From: UBA9865 sp035647835
GTDB taxonomy: Bacteria; Bacillota; Dethiobacteria; Dethiobacterales; Dethiobacteraceae
NCBI GenBank assembly: GCA_035647835.1
Contig: DASRMS010000166.1
Span: forward strand, 1 to 24,387
Length of the DNA: 24,387 nt
Reading direction: 5' to 3'
Position numbers and translations under genes: made by a program. The notes under the pieces were generated by a model. It was not told the DNA's origin, ran no database searches, and was given only the letters and a program-made list of their open reading frames with translations. Shown here one piece after another: positions 7,190 to 15,386 of this stretch. Position 1 is the first letter of the stretch. Each line of letters begins with the position of its first letter.

Positions 7190-8362
7190 TTAATGTTCCG
7201 GCTCACCCTGCAGGTAGGAAAGCATATTCTGGTACGCTCTTTCCTCAAGCTGCAAAGCATGATTAATTTCTCGAAACTTATTAGAGATACTAGCACAAGA
7301 AACGCCATATTCGGCCGCCAATTCTTTTTGCGTTAAGTCCAAAAAATGAAAACGAGCTAAACTATATTCTAAGGCGGCGGCCCAAGTCTGTACTTTGCTT
7401 ATGCGCGGTGTGTCAGGGTAGACAGTGTTGATAAAGTCCAGCCAGATCGCTTGCACATCGGCAAGAAAGCCTTCATCATAGCAATTACTGGCACGCATGC
7501 TGCCGATCGTACAGTCAATTACTTGCTGCCATTCAGGGCGCCAGGTAGGGGTACGTAACGGATATTTAGCTAAATCTACTTCCCTTAATTGTCCCGCTGA
7601 AAATATCTGCACTTTACTCTCGCCCAGGTTTTTTAATTCCAAAAGGGCCATTTGTCGAAAGCGCTCTTTAACCCACGGGTTTCTGACAAACTTACGCAAT
7701 GCTCTGCAGGCCACTTTGCCGCCTAATTTACCATAAATGCTGAGAATATCTTCCTTATACTGGTCCGTGCGAGCATATAACATACTATCCAGCGCCCGGC
7801 GATATCTATTGTTATTAAGATAATGCGCCGTTAATTCTTCAGTCTTCGCTGTTGTGATGATATCCTCCAGCACAAAGTCTGGTTGGGCATAAGTCGGTAA
7901 GGTGTACAAATCATCATCATCGTCAAAAGCATCCAGCAGTTCTGCTGCTTCCAGCGATAGCTCACCTTCCGGATCTGTCTGCAAATAACGTAGTAAATAT
8001 TCGCGTGATTTTTCCATCTCATCCAGTAGCCCGTAATTTACAGCCAACAGAAAATAGCAGTCTGTCATTGTTTCATCTAAACGATTGATGATATGCAAAA
8101 AGACACGGTTAGCTTCTTTGAGCTGACCCTGCTTACTAAGCATACAAGCCAGATTATAATGGTTGAAGGGGTTTTGTGGCTCAACACTCACTGCTTTTTT
8201 AAAGTATTGTAAGGCTTTATCGTGCTTATTCTTTTGGTAATATAACATGCCCTTGCGCAAATAAAAACCCGCCTCGCGTTCAAAGGGGACTACCTTTTCT
8301 CTGTTTATGTCATTCCCAGTTCCCTTGGTAGGATTTTTCATGTTTTCATCACCAACCTTCAT
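7190..8362 (-). CDS. TPR protein with C-terminal helix-turn-helix
   Basis: This 390-residue cytoplasmic protein has three tandem tetratricopeptide repeats (about residues 31-64, 65-98 and 99-132), typical protein-binding modules. An acidic run of five aspartates follows at 147-151, then a helical middle region with a basic patch around 220-235. A C-terminal helix-turn-helix (LTQKELAAEYGVSCASISNK, 343-362) resembles Xre or sigma region 4-type DNA-binding helices. The combination suggests a DNA-binding regulator that senses a protein partner, but no target is known. The start overlaps the yhaM stop as ATGA, so translation is probably coupled. The ATG at codon 8 is an alternative. Confidence 0.85.
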   Translation of the reverse strand: MKVGDENMKNPTKGTGNDINREKVVPFEREAGFYLRKGMLYYQKNKHDKALQYFKKAVSVEPQNPFNHYNLACMLSKQGQLKEANRVFLHIINRLDETMTDCYFLLAVNYGLLDEMEKSREYLLRYLQTDPEGELSLEAAELLDAFDDDDDLYTLPTYAQPDFVLEDIITTAKTEELTAHYLNNNRYRRALDSMLYARTDQYKEDILSIYGKLGGKVACRALRKFVRNPWVKERFRQMALLELKNLGESKVQIFSAGQLREVDLAKYPLRTPTWRPEWQQVIDCTIGSMRASNCYDEGFLADVQAIWLDFINTVYPDTPRISKVQTWAAALEYSLARFHFLDLTQKELAAEYGVSCASISNKFREINHALQLEERAYQNMLSYLQGEPEH

Positions 8363-9321
8363 TCAGCCTTACCCAGATAAATATCCCGTGCCAACAAACG
8401 ATCGTATTCCGTCCAATTATTACTATGTTCACCTTTTCGTGAAACTTGTGCAAATTGATTAAGACGTGCCGAAATTAAATCAGCATGATGCAGAGCATAG
8501 GCAGCGAAAGTACGGGGGATTTCTGGCGAACCCCATTCCTTTTGACCATGATGGGCAAGGATTAAATGCACCAGCTCCATGTGCAAATCAGGGGGAAAAT
8601 CAACAATATCTTTAATTTTTGCTTCTAGCATATCTTTTCCCATAATAATATGCCCCAAAAGTTTTCCCGCTGTGGTTAGTTCTATCGACATACCCTTCAC
8701 TTCATATTCCTCCAACTTACCAACATCGTGCAGCAACGCGCCGCAAAGGACTAAAGACAAATCTAACTGGGAGTGCAGCTGCACAAAATGCTGACAAAGC
8801 GCCGCTACTTCCAGAGAATGTTCTAAAAGCCCGCCCACATAATTGTGATGTACTGTACGGGCAGCAGGAGCCTGACTATAGCGCTGTAAAAACGCTTCGT
8901 CTGCAAAAAATGCTTGTAATAAGCTATGCAAATAAGGGTTGGTGATACTGCTAATAAGAGACTGTAATTCGCCTACCATCTCTTCACAGCTGCGAGGAGC
9001 AACCTTTTGAAAGTGCTCATATTTTATTTCTGCCAGTGGCACAGGTTCTAAACTATAGATAATAAGCTGTGAACCACGATAATTACTAACCTCACCACGC
9101 ACGCGTACTACATCACCAACTTCAAATAAAGCAGCCAGTTCAGGGCCTTGCTCCCAAGCTACAGCACGCATGGTACCCGTGCTATCGGCCACCTGTAAAC
9201 GTAAATAATATTCGCCAGCCCGATTAGGCTGTGAAAAAGGGTTTAATGCTTTTTCTGTGACGGCAAAATCACTTTGCACAGCATCGCCCACCTTGAGCTC
9301 ACTAATAAATTGCTTTTCCAC
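8359..9321 (-). CDS. yhaM: 3'-5' exoribonuclease YhaM family (OB fold plus HD domain)
   Basis: YhaM-type enzymes trim single-stranded RNA or DNA 3' ends with metal-dependent HD catalysis. An N-terminal OB fold (about residues 10-95) precedes an HD domain with HHNYVGGLLEHSLE, LLHDVGK and LILAHHG, together carrying the metal-binding H...HD...H pattern. The open frame extends four codons upstream to an ATG at 9333, but that ATG lacks an SD. GGAGG lies inside those codons, 5 nt before the GTG at 9321, so I chose GTG (320 residues, usual size for the family). A good -10 box lies just upstream. It is first in an operon with the TPR, ComK-like and YwgA-like genes. Confidence 0.92.
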   Translation of the reverse strand: MEKQFISELKVGDAVQSDFAVTEKALNPFSQPNRAGEYYLRLQVADSTGTMRAVAWEQGPELAALFEVGDVVRVRGEVSNYRGSQLIIYSLEPVPLAEIKYEHFQKVAPRSCEEMVGELQSLISSITNPYLHSLLQAFFADEAFLQRYSQAPAARTVHHNYVGGLLEHSLEVAALCQHFVQLHSQLDLSLVLCGALLHDVGKLEEYEVKGMSIELTTAGKLLGHIIMGKDMLEAKIKDIVDFPPDLHMELVHLILAHHGQKEWGSPEIPRTFAAYALHHADLISARLNQFAQVSRKGEHSNNWTEYDRLLARDIYLGKAE

Positions 9322-9362
9322 TATTTCCTCCATTAAATCAGATAGTAATTAATGTTTTCTTT

Positions 9363-9390
9363 ATTATATTCTATTCCCCACAAGCAGCAA
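9363..9390 (-). promoter_or_regulatory. Sigma-A-like promoter for the yhaM operon
   Basis: On the minus strand a perfect TATAAT (9368-9363) lies 16 nt after TTGCTG (9390-9385). The predicted transcription start is about 30-35 nt upstream of the chosen GTG. The -35 box matches only half of consensus. Confidence 0.6.
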
Positions 9391-9439
9391 ATTTCCTCTT
9401 TCCACATCACATCATGAGCTTACAAAGTGACATTGCCCT

Positions 9440-9720
9440 GGAGATTAGTGTAGGGGCGAAATGAGTTCGCCGCACAAGAAAGACGCTTCGCGTTTCTTTC
9501 AATGATGCGTCTTTCTTGTTCTTTAGGGGTAGGCCTAACCCAGTGAGCGGTAGCGAACGGAGTTAAAGTAGCCAAGTCTGCTAAAGAAATTACATATAAC
9601 TATTCGCTCATACTTTGGGTTAGCTGATTTTCTAGCAATCGCCTGCCACCCCTTCGACGGACCTGCGGGTCCTGACCACCCCGCAAGATTAAGGGGGAAT
9701 CCCCCTGAAAACTCCCCTCA
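9440..9720. repeat. Repeat-rich gene-free region, possibly remnants of small mobile repeats
   Basis: No convincing open frame lies between metF and yhaM. The stretch contains several nested repeats. GGCGAA/TTCGCC forms a hairpin near 9454-9471, and there is a 13-bp inverted repeat at 9474-9519. CTAACCCA (9535-9542) and TGGGTTAG (9616-9623) are inverted, with inner TGAGCG/CGCTCA arms extending the pairing. GGACC-TGCG-GGTCC lies at 9659-9672 and AGGGGG-AAT-CCCCCT at 9692-9706. CCTGCCACCCC and CCTGACCACCCC are direct repeats at 9642 and 9671. The density suggests non-autonomous repeat insertions, or less likely a structured RNA. Confidence 0.5.
9474..9519. repeat. 13-bp inverted repeat with an alternative inner hairpin
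   Basis: ACAAGAAAGACGC (9474-9486) is perfectly complementary to GCGTCTTTCTTGT (9507-9519) across 20 nt. The first arm can instead pair with GCGTTTCTTTC inside the loop, so two mutually exclusive folds are possible. Confidence 0.7.
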
Positions 9721-9766
9721 TCGGATAGAAAAAAAAATTCAAGGTTAACATAATTTCCTGTCCGCC

Positions 9767-9799
9767 AAAATAAATAAGCCTGACCAGAAGGCCAGGCTT
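9767..9799 (-). terminator. Intrinsic terminator of the Wood-Ljungdahl operon
   Basis: The arms 9799-9790 and 9785-9776 form a 10-bp stem with one G-U pair around a tetraloop. ATTTATTTT follows on the minus strand. It lies 17 nt after the metF stop. Confidence 0.9.
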
Positions 9800-9816
9800 A
9801 ATGTTAATGCAGAATT

Positions 9817-10734
9817 TTAGTCGAATGTGGGACGCGGCAGCAAACCTGCGCGCTCCGCAATCTCTGGTACGATTTCTTCCCAGGCAACCGCCATGATGTG
9901 AACACCGGCAACACCTTCAATAGTCTTGAGATGTTCAATCATTTCGATAGCCATATTTACACCCTCAGCCTTTTTATCCTTAGCACCTTTTAGACGATCA
10001 ATAATATGATCCGGTACAATCATCCCGGCAACAAATTTCTTCATATAACGTGCTGCACCAAGGGATTTAAGAGGGGTGATACCAGCAATAATACGCACTT
10101 TTTCATGCAAGCCCATATCCACTACTTTTTTCATGTAGAGCTCAAAGCGTTCCATATCAAAAATAACTTGCGTTTGAATAAAGTCGGCGCCGGCGGCAAT
10201 CTTCTTCGCCAAGCGATAGGGACGGTATTCAAAGGGGTCGGCAAAGGGGTTAGCCACCGCACCAATATAAAGATCGATGGGCGCATCCAACTTATCGCCG
10301 CCAATAAATTCCTGCTCATCGCGCATTTTTTTCAGCGTGCTGATGAGGTTCATAGAATCAAGGTCATTCACATTTTTCGCCTGTGGCTCACTGCCTAATG
10401 AAGCATGGTCGCCCTGAATGCAGAGGACATTCTTCATTCCCAGCGCCGCTGCTCCCAGTACATCCGCCTGAATAGCGATACGGTTACGGTCACGCACAGT
10501 CATCTGCACGTTTGGTTCAATACCCATGTCGAGAATAATTTTACCTGCAGCGATACTAGAGGTACGCACAATAGCGGTTTGGTTGTCAGTAATGTTAACT
10601 GAATCAACACAACCTTTCAGGTGGCTTGCATGATGTTCAATAACTTCACGTTCCCCGCTTTTTGGAGGACCAAGTTCACCTGTAACCGCAAATGCTCCGC
10701 TTTCCAAAACTTTTTGCAAATTGCTTTTAGTCAT
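9817..10734 (-). CDS. metF: 5,10-methylenetetrahydrofolate reductase, MetF subunit
   Basis: It reduces 5,10-methylene-THF to 5-methyl-THF, the last step of the methyl branch, using FAD in a TIM barrel. The 305-residue protein has the N-terminal catalytic-type GELGPPK, the NITDNQ segment, VLCIQGDH, FIQTQVIFD and GITPLKS, all in the usual MetF order. Its ATG overlaps the metV stop by one base (TAATG), indicating coupling. Partnership with MetV is the rule in acetogens. The MetF of such complexes generally takes electrons through MetV or an associated flavoprotein rather than being a simple NADH enzyme. It is the last gene of the operon. Confidence 0.95.
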   Translation of the reverse strand: MTKSNLQKVLESGAFAVTGELGPPKSGEREVIEHHASHLKGCVDSVNITDNQTAIVRTSSIAAGKIILDMGIEPNVQMTVRDRNRIAIQADVLGAAALGMKNVLCIQGDHASLGSEPQAKNVNDLDSMNLISTLKKMRDEQEFIGGDKLDAPIDLYIGAVANPFADPFEYRPYRLAKKIAAGADFIQTQVIFDMERFELYMKKVVDMGLHEKVRIIAGITPLKSLGAARYMKKFVAGMIVPDHIIDRLKGAKDKKAEGVNMAIEMIEHLKTIEGVAGVHIMAVAWEEIVPEIAERAGLLPRPTFD

Positions 10735-11402
10735 TACAGCTTCACATCCTCCCTGATCATTTTACGCGGGCCGCCATTGTGGGATGTTGACCAATCTTTA
10801 GGTTCTTTGATTTCTTGTAAAGCATCCAACTTATTAAATTTCATCAGCCGTTCCACAATTAAATGCCAGGCGCAATCTAAATCTTTATTTACTTCGCATT
10901 TGCCATTCTGCGAACCACCACAGGGACCGTTTAACATGCTCTTGGAGCAGCGAGCAATAGGGCAAATACCCATCGTTTCATCCAAAACGCAGTTGCCGCA
11001 ACCGAGGCAGTTTTCCATCCATTCACCCTGTGCTGTGGGCATACCCATAAAGGTAGTGTTCACACCAGGAAGAGTACGTTTATCGTCAAAATACATATTC
11101 ATGTTCTGGATACCAACACCACAAGCCAAAGAGACAACAACATCAGCTTCTTCTACTAGGTGGCGGACAGATTCCAGGTATTCGGGTTCACATTGGCGCT
11201 CTACTGTATGAGTTTTAACCTCTATAGGGTTGCCTGCTTTATTACGGGCAATGGAAAGAGCCAAGGCTGTTTCACGCGCTTCTTTATCTCCACCAGCCAT
11301 ACAGACAGTTACACACTCACCACAGCCTAACACCAGCACTTTCTTGAAGGGCTCAAGGTTAGCTAATATCTCTTTAAGTGGTTTACGTTCAGCGACGATC
11401 AT
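10734..11402 (-). CDS. metV: Methylenetetrahydrofolate reductase partner subunit MetV
   Basis: MetV is the iron-sulfur/zinc-type partner of MetF in acetogens. The 222-residue protein has an N-terminal cysteine motif (C27, C30, C34 in GCGECVTVC). A second cluster-binding region has C132, C135, C138, C147 and C152, followed by NGPCGG and C169. The cysteine-rich C-terminal part resembles the MetV/DUF2275-like domain. The ATG directly abuts the stop codon of the upstream fusion gene and the 3' end overlaps metF, so all three proteins are probably made in equal amounts and form one complex. The electron-transfer role is inferred from the family. Confidence 0.93.
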   Translation of the reverse strand: MIVAERKPLKEILANLEPFKKVLVLGCGECVTVCMAGGDKEARETALALSIARNKAGNPIEVKTHTVERQCEPEYLESVRHLVEEADVVVSLACGVGIQNMNMYFDDKRTLPGVNTTFMGMPTAQGEWMENCLGCGNCVLDETMGICPIARCSKSMLNGPCGGSQNGKCEVNKDLDCAWHLIVERLMKFNKLDALQEIKEPKDWSTSHNGGPRKMIREDVKL

Positions 11403-13496
11403 TTACTCTTCACCTCCCTCTCCGTTTAAGACAGCGTCGACTTTTTTCAGATACTTTTCGGCAACATTTTTAAAGTCTCTTACTTCATCTACCGATAAAG
11501 TGGCGTACTCAACACGCTCTTTTTCTAGGCCTAATTCAGTCAAGATTTCCTGAGCACGGCCAGTACGTTTAGTGGCCCATTTATCAACATCTTGATAGGT
11601 ACACTCATCTTCCTCTTGGCAGCCGGCAACATAAACAGCCTCTGCCCCAAGATTAAAGGCATTGAGAATATGTTCCACTTCTACTTTGGCCACGCAGGGT
11701 ACGCGCACAATAGCCAGGTTTTGTGGTTTTTCATTATTAACGTAATTGAGGAAAGAACGTTCAGCAAAAGCGCCATAACTGCAGCAGAAGACTACTGTAG
11801 CCGGTCCACCATTACCTTGAGCCAGTTTAACGGCATCCTCTAGTTGATCAAGAGCATGTTGGGCATATTGGTCACGGAAACGAATAGCATGAGCTGGGCA
11901 GATACCAACGCAGAGACCGCAAGCCTGACACTCTTCATTACGAATAGAGAAGACACCATTTTCATCAATGGTCGGAACACCATAGGGACAAATGCGCAGA
12001 CAAGTGAGACAAACTGCACAAAGCTCGTCTAAACATTCAGCACCTGCGGCGCAGTCCAGGCAGCGCCGACTTTCACAAAGTGCCGCACGCTCATCATAGC
12101 CCACTTCAACCATATCAAAGTGTTGAGTCCGTGTTTCTTTATCTAAATTGGGTACTTCTTGACGGGCAATGCGCTTCACTTTTTCCACAGTACTTGCAGC
12201 CAGCGGCTCCAAAGTAGTAAAGCGATCTACAAAGTCTGTGTCAAAAGGCACATCATCTAAATAGGCGTTAACTGCTTGTGCTACTTTTTGTCCCGAAGCT
12301 AAAGCTTCTACTGCCAAACCGGGACCAAAAGCTACTTCACCAGCAACAAATACATCAGGACGCGTAGTCTGCAGGGTGTGTCTGTTGTATTTCAAGACAC
12401 CTCGTTCTGTTAATTCCACGCCGGATGTAGTCAAATAGGACAGGTCGTCATTGGCTTGACCAATAGCCAGAACAACTACATCACAGGGAATTACCTTCTC
12501 ATTGGCACCATATTGGGGATTAAAGCGTTTTTGTTCGTCTAGAACAGAAAGTACTTCTTTTACTTCTACACCAGTAACTTTACCGTTATCATCAACGAGA
12601 ATTTGCTGCTGACCCCAGCCTGGATGCATAACAATGCCTTCCTCTAATGCTTCTTCAATTTCCCAAGAGTTAGCAGGCATCTGATCATGGCATTCCAAGC
12701 ACATTAATTGGACACTTTCTGCACCAACGCGAACTGCAGAACGTGCCACGTCCATCGCCACGTTACCGCCACCAATAACTAAAACATTGCGGCCTGGCTC
12801 GAATTTAAAATCATCAAATTTAACACTGCTTAAGAATGGTAAGGCTAACATTACATCTTTAGCATCAGCACCAGGCAGGTTCAAGGAACGGCTGGTCGGC
12901 AGCCCCAGAGCCAGAATAATAGCTTGATAATCTTTAGCTAATTCATCAAGGGAAACATCTTTACCTAACTCTACGCCAGTTTTGATTTCCACACCAAGAG
13001 CGGCTACCCGGCCAACATCTTTCCGTACAGCCTCCATCGGTAAACGATAAGTGGGAATAAAGTTAGTAATTGCGCCACCAGCTTCAGAGCTGCGTTCAAA
13101 TACTGTTACCGCAAAACCCATTTCAGCTAGATCTTTGGCAGCTGCTAGCCCAGCTGGCCCACCACCTACCACCGCCACTTTTTCACTACGTGTTACTTCT
13201 GCTTTTTTAACTTCCGGCCAAGCACCATTTTCCAGAGCAAAACGCTTCAGAGCGCGAATTGATACGGCCTCATCCACTTCTTTGCGCCGGCACTCCGTCT
13301 CACAAGGATGTGCACAGATAATACCGCACACTGAAGCAAGTGGGTTCGGAGCTGTGATTGCTTCTACTGCTTTATCATAATTACCCACAGAGATCTGCCG
13401 AACATATTCCTGAACATCGGTATGAACGGGGCAGCCGCCCTGACAGGGGGGATACTCGGGTACAGCAGAAGACAAGTCATACTTGATATTACTCAT
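11403..13496 (-). CDS. GltD-like FAD/NAD(P) oxidoreductase fused to 2[4Fe-4S] ferredoxin and MvhD domains
   Basis: This 697-residue protein joins four modules. Residues 1-90 form the iron-sulfur N-domain of the glutamate synthase small chain family (C18, C22, C57, C61, C65, C69). Residues 105-415 are a two-dinucleotide-fold flavoprotein with GGGPAG (111-116, FAD) and GGGNVAMD (242-249, NAD(P)H). A cysteine-rich linker (C474, C479, C482, C488) is followed by two classic [4Fe-4S] motifs (C493-C503 and C523-C533). The C-terminal 130 residues are an MvhD domain with C571-C572, C601, C626 and C632. The ATG has AAAGGAGG upstream. It lies between acsE (29 nt) and metV (0 nt). It probably supplies electrons to MetVF, and may replace the HdrABC-MvhD module known with Moorella MetVF. 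Whether it bifurcates electrons is inference. Confidence 0.9.
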   Translation of the reverse strand: MSNIKYDLSSAVPEYPPCQGGCPVHTDVQEYVRQISVGNYDKAVEAITAPNPLASVCGIICAHPCETECRRKEVDEAVSIRALKRFALENGAWPEVKKAEVTRSEKVAVVGGGPAGLAAAKDLAEMGFAVTVFERSSEAGGAITNFIPTYRLPMEAVRKDVGRVAALGVEIKTGVELGKDVSLDELAKDYQAIILALGLPTSRSLNLPGADAKDVMLALPFLSSVKFDDFKFEPGRNVLVIGGGNVAMDVARSAVRVGAESVQLMCLECHDQMPANSWEIEEALEEGIVMHPGWGQQQILVDDNGKVTGVEVKEVLSVLDEQKRFNPQYGANEKVIPCDVVVLAIGQANDDLSYLTTSGVELTERGVLKYNRHTLQTTRPDVFVAGEVAFGPGLAVEALASGQKVAQAVNAYLDDVPFDTDFVDRFTTLEPLAASTVEKVKRIARQEVPNLDKETRTQHFDMVEVGYDERAALCESRRCLDCAAGAECLDELCAVCLTCLRICPYGVPTIDENGVFSIRNEECQACGLCVGICPAHAIRFRDQYAQHALDQLEDAVKLAQGNGGPATVVFCCSYGAFAERSFLNYVNNEKPQNLAIVRVPCVAKVEVEHILNAFNLGAEAVYVAGCQEEDECTYQDVDKWATKRTGRAQEILTELGLEKERVEYATLSVDEVRDFKNVAEKYLKKVDAVLNGEGGEE

Positions 13497-13525
13497 AAGA
13501 ATCTTCCTCCTTTCAGCTATGGTTT

Positions 13526-14320
13526 CTATTTCTGATTTTTATATATGTCAACGTAGCTGTCACAATAAATATCCAGGTTCATGATAACTCTGGCAGTGGC
13601 GATAATTGCCATTAAATCTGCGTCACAAGCATCACCGACAGCTGCGTCTAGACCATTAGCAATAGCCATGGCAGCAAATGTTTTATTGATCAGGGAGCGC
13701 CCTCCCTTGGTGCCCTGAGAGATATTGGAGAGTCCTACCACTGTACGCGGCGCCGGGTCGGACAGTAACTTAACCTGCTGCAGGGTACGCATTACTTCAG
13801 GCCCATGGTCTTGGCCCACATTGCAGGGCAAAACTAAAGGGTCGATCAACAAATTTTCCATGGGGATTTCATAGGAATCTGCTGCCGCCACCAATTCCAT
13901 AGCCAGTGCCACACGGGTATCGGCATCTTTGGGGATACCTTCCTCATTCATGGCCAAACCGATCACAGCCGCATCATACTTTGCGGCCATTGTAAAAACA
14001 CGTTCCATTTTCGGCCATTCCGCTGGCACAGAGTTAATCATTGCTGGCCGTTTGCACACTTCTAGACCAGCTTCGATGACATCATAGTTTGTCGAATCAA
14101 GGCAAAGGGGTAAATCACTGGCTTCTTGTGTTACTTCTACTAGCCAGCGCATAGCTTTAATCGGATCGCTAGCTGCTGGTCCCGTATTAATATCGAGATA
14201 GCGAGCACCAGCCTCATCCTGCCGGCGAGCCCAATCCTGAACAGCACGCGGGTCTTGTTCGCGAATAGCATGAGCAATGTCTTTAAACATCCCATTAATT
14301 CTTTCGCCGATAATAAACAT
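13526..14320 (-). CDS. acsE: Methyltetrahydrofolate:corrinoid/iron-sulfur protein methyltransferase
   Basis: It transfers the methyl group of 5-methyl-THF to the Co(I) centre of AcsCD. The 264-residue TIM barrel is a pterin-binding protein of the usual size. The residues known from the Moorella enzyme fall at the same numbers: D75 and N78 in LCLDSTN, N96 in MINSVPAE, D160 in LIDPLVLP and N199 in GLSNIS. GGGAGG lies 7 nt before the ATG. It links the methyl branch genes downstream to the corrinoid protein genes upstream. Confidence 0.97.
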   Translation of the reverse strand: MFIIGERINGMFKDIAHAIREQDPRAVQDWARRQDEAGARYLDINTGPAASDPIKAMRWLVEVTQEASDLPLCLDSTNYDVIEAGLEVCKRPAMINSVPAEWPKMERVFTMAAKYDAAVIGLAMNEEGIPKDADTRVALAMELVAAADSYEIPMENLLIDPLVLPCNVGQDHGPEVMRTLQQVKLLSDPAPRTVVGLSNISQGTKGGRSLINKTFAAMAIANGLDAAVGDACDADLMAIIATARVIMNLDIYCDSYVDIYKNQK

Positions 14321-14381
14321 AATTAAACCTCCCTTTGTTTAAAGTCAGCAGACAACAACTACTTACGCCATTATCAACTTA

Positions 14382-15362
14382 TTAGGCCTCGAAGTTAGTG
14401 GGGACCATTAACTCTGCAATATTTTGCTTAACTAAGGCTGCAGCTTTGGGATGACGCATCACCACAATGTTCATACCAGCCTGCAGAAGAGCAGTGGCTG
14501 TAGTGGCTTCCCAAATAATACCACGGTTAGGCTGTTCGCCCCAGACTGGCATATCTTCCGTAGAAATATTTGCTTCTTTAGCCCGCCATACTTCGTGGCC
14601 TACATTGCCAAGAATAGGCATAGACAGCATTTTATCGCCTTGCAGAGCACCAACCCGAGCACGCTCCATAATTGAATAACCATATTCTAAACCATAACCT
14701 AGAGCTGCCGTAGTGGGATCAATAACAATACGATCAGCGGATAAATTCATTTCTGTGATCAGGATATTAAGCTGCTTACAGATATTAATGTCGATGGGAG
14801 AGTTAGCAATCAAACTGTGTTTGTGCACCATGCAGGCAGCAGCAATTGATTTATAATTTTCCTGTTCAGCAGAACCAATTAATAGATTTTCACCAGCTGT
14901 TGCTTCTGCTACCGCAGGCAGCACCTGATTATCTTTTTCTGCTTTACCACAACCAAGTACAATTAACGGACAGGGAACAGCAGCTAGAACATCCTGCACA
15001 ACTTTAACACAATCTTCTGGAGAGGCATCAGCGATGTCGGGATCTGCCCCTTTGAGCCTGACAACAAGCACATCTGCGCCATATTCCTCAACACATTTCT
15101 TAGCCCACTGGGTAGGGTTATCAAAAACGTCACCATAGTATGGCGTGAAAGATTCATTCCAGTCAGTCGGCGCAATATCCCAGATCTCTAAAGCTACGAC
15201 GGGACGGTTTGGTATTTCTCCTTCAAAATGTAGGAAGGGCAGCGCACTTTCACCGCCAACAGTAACGGTGTAACCACGGGTACCGCCTTCTTCTTGGGTG
15301 GCGCCCAATACCACTGTATTAACTTTATTTCTATACTTTTCTTTCATTGCACTGAAAGCCAT
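14382..15362 (-). CDS. acsD: Corrinoid/iron-sulfur protein, small subunit
   Basis: It is the smaller TIM-barrel subunit of the corrinoid iron-sulfur protein, which carries the methyl group from AcsE to AcsB. The protein has 326 residues (about 323 in Moorella). It has recognisable segments such as ALEIWDIAP near the N-terminus, VLVVRLKGADPD, VIDPTTAALGYG and MPILGNVGHEVWRAKE. It has no iron-sulfur motif, as expected for this subunit. AAGGAG lies 9 nt upstream of the ATG. The gene is separated from its partner acsC by acsV. Confidence 0.96.
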   Translation of the reverse strand: MAFSAMKEKYRNKVNTVVLGATQEEGGTRGYTVTVGGESALPFLHFEGEIPNRPVVALEIWDIAPTDWNESFTPYYGDVFDNPTQWAKKCVEEYGADVLVVRLKGADPDIADASPEDCVKVVQDVLAAVPCPLIVLGCGKAEKDNQVLPAVAEATAGENLLIGSAEQENYKSIAAACMVHKHSLIANSPIDINICKQLNILITEMNLSADRIVIDPTTAALGYGLEYGYSIMERARVGALQGDKMLSMPILGNVGHEVWRAKEANISTEDMPVWGEQPNRGIIWEATTATALLQAGMNIVVMRHPKAAALVKQNIAELMVPTNFEA

Positions 15363-15386
15363 TTGGTTACGCTCCTTTCTATCCGG

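Noticed and set aside
10621..11211. Long plus-strand open frame opposite metV and metF
   Set aside because: It lies antisense to two clearly recognised genes, has no SD and resembles no known protein; it is a coding shadow.
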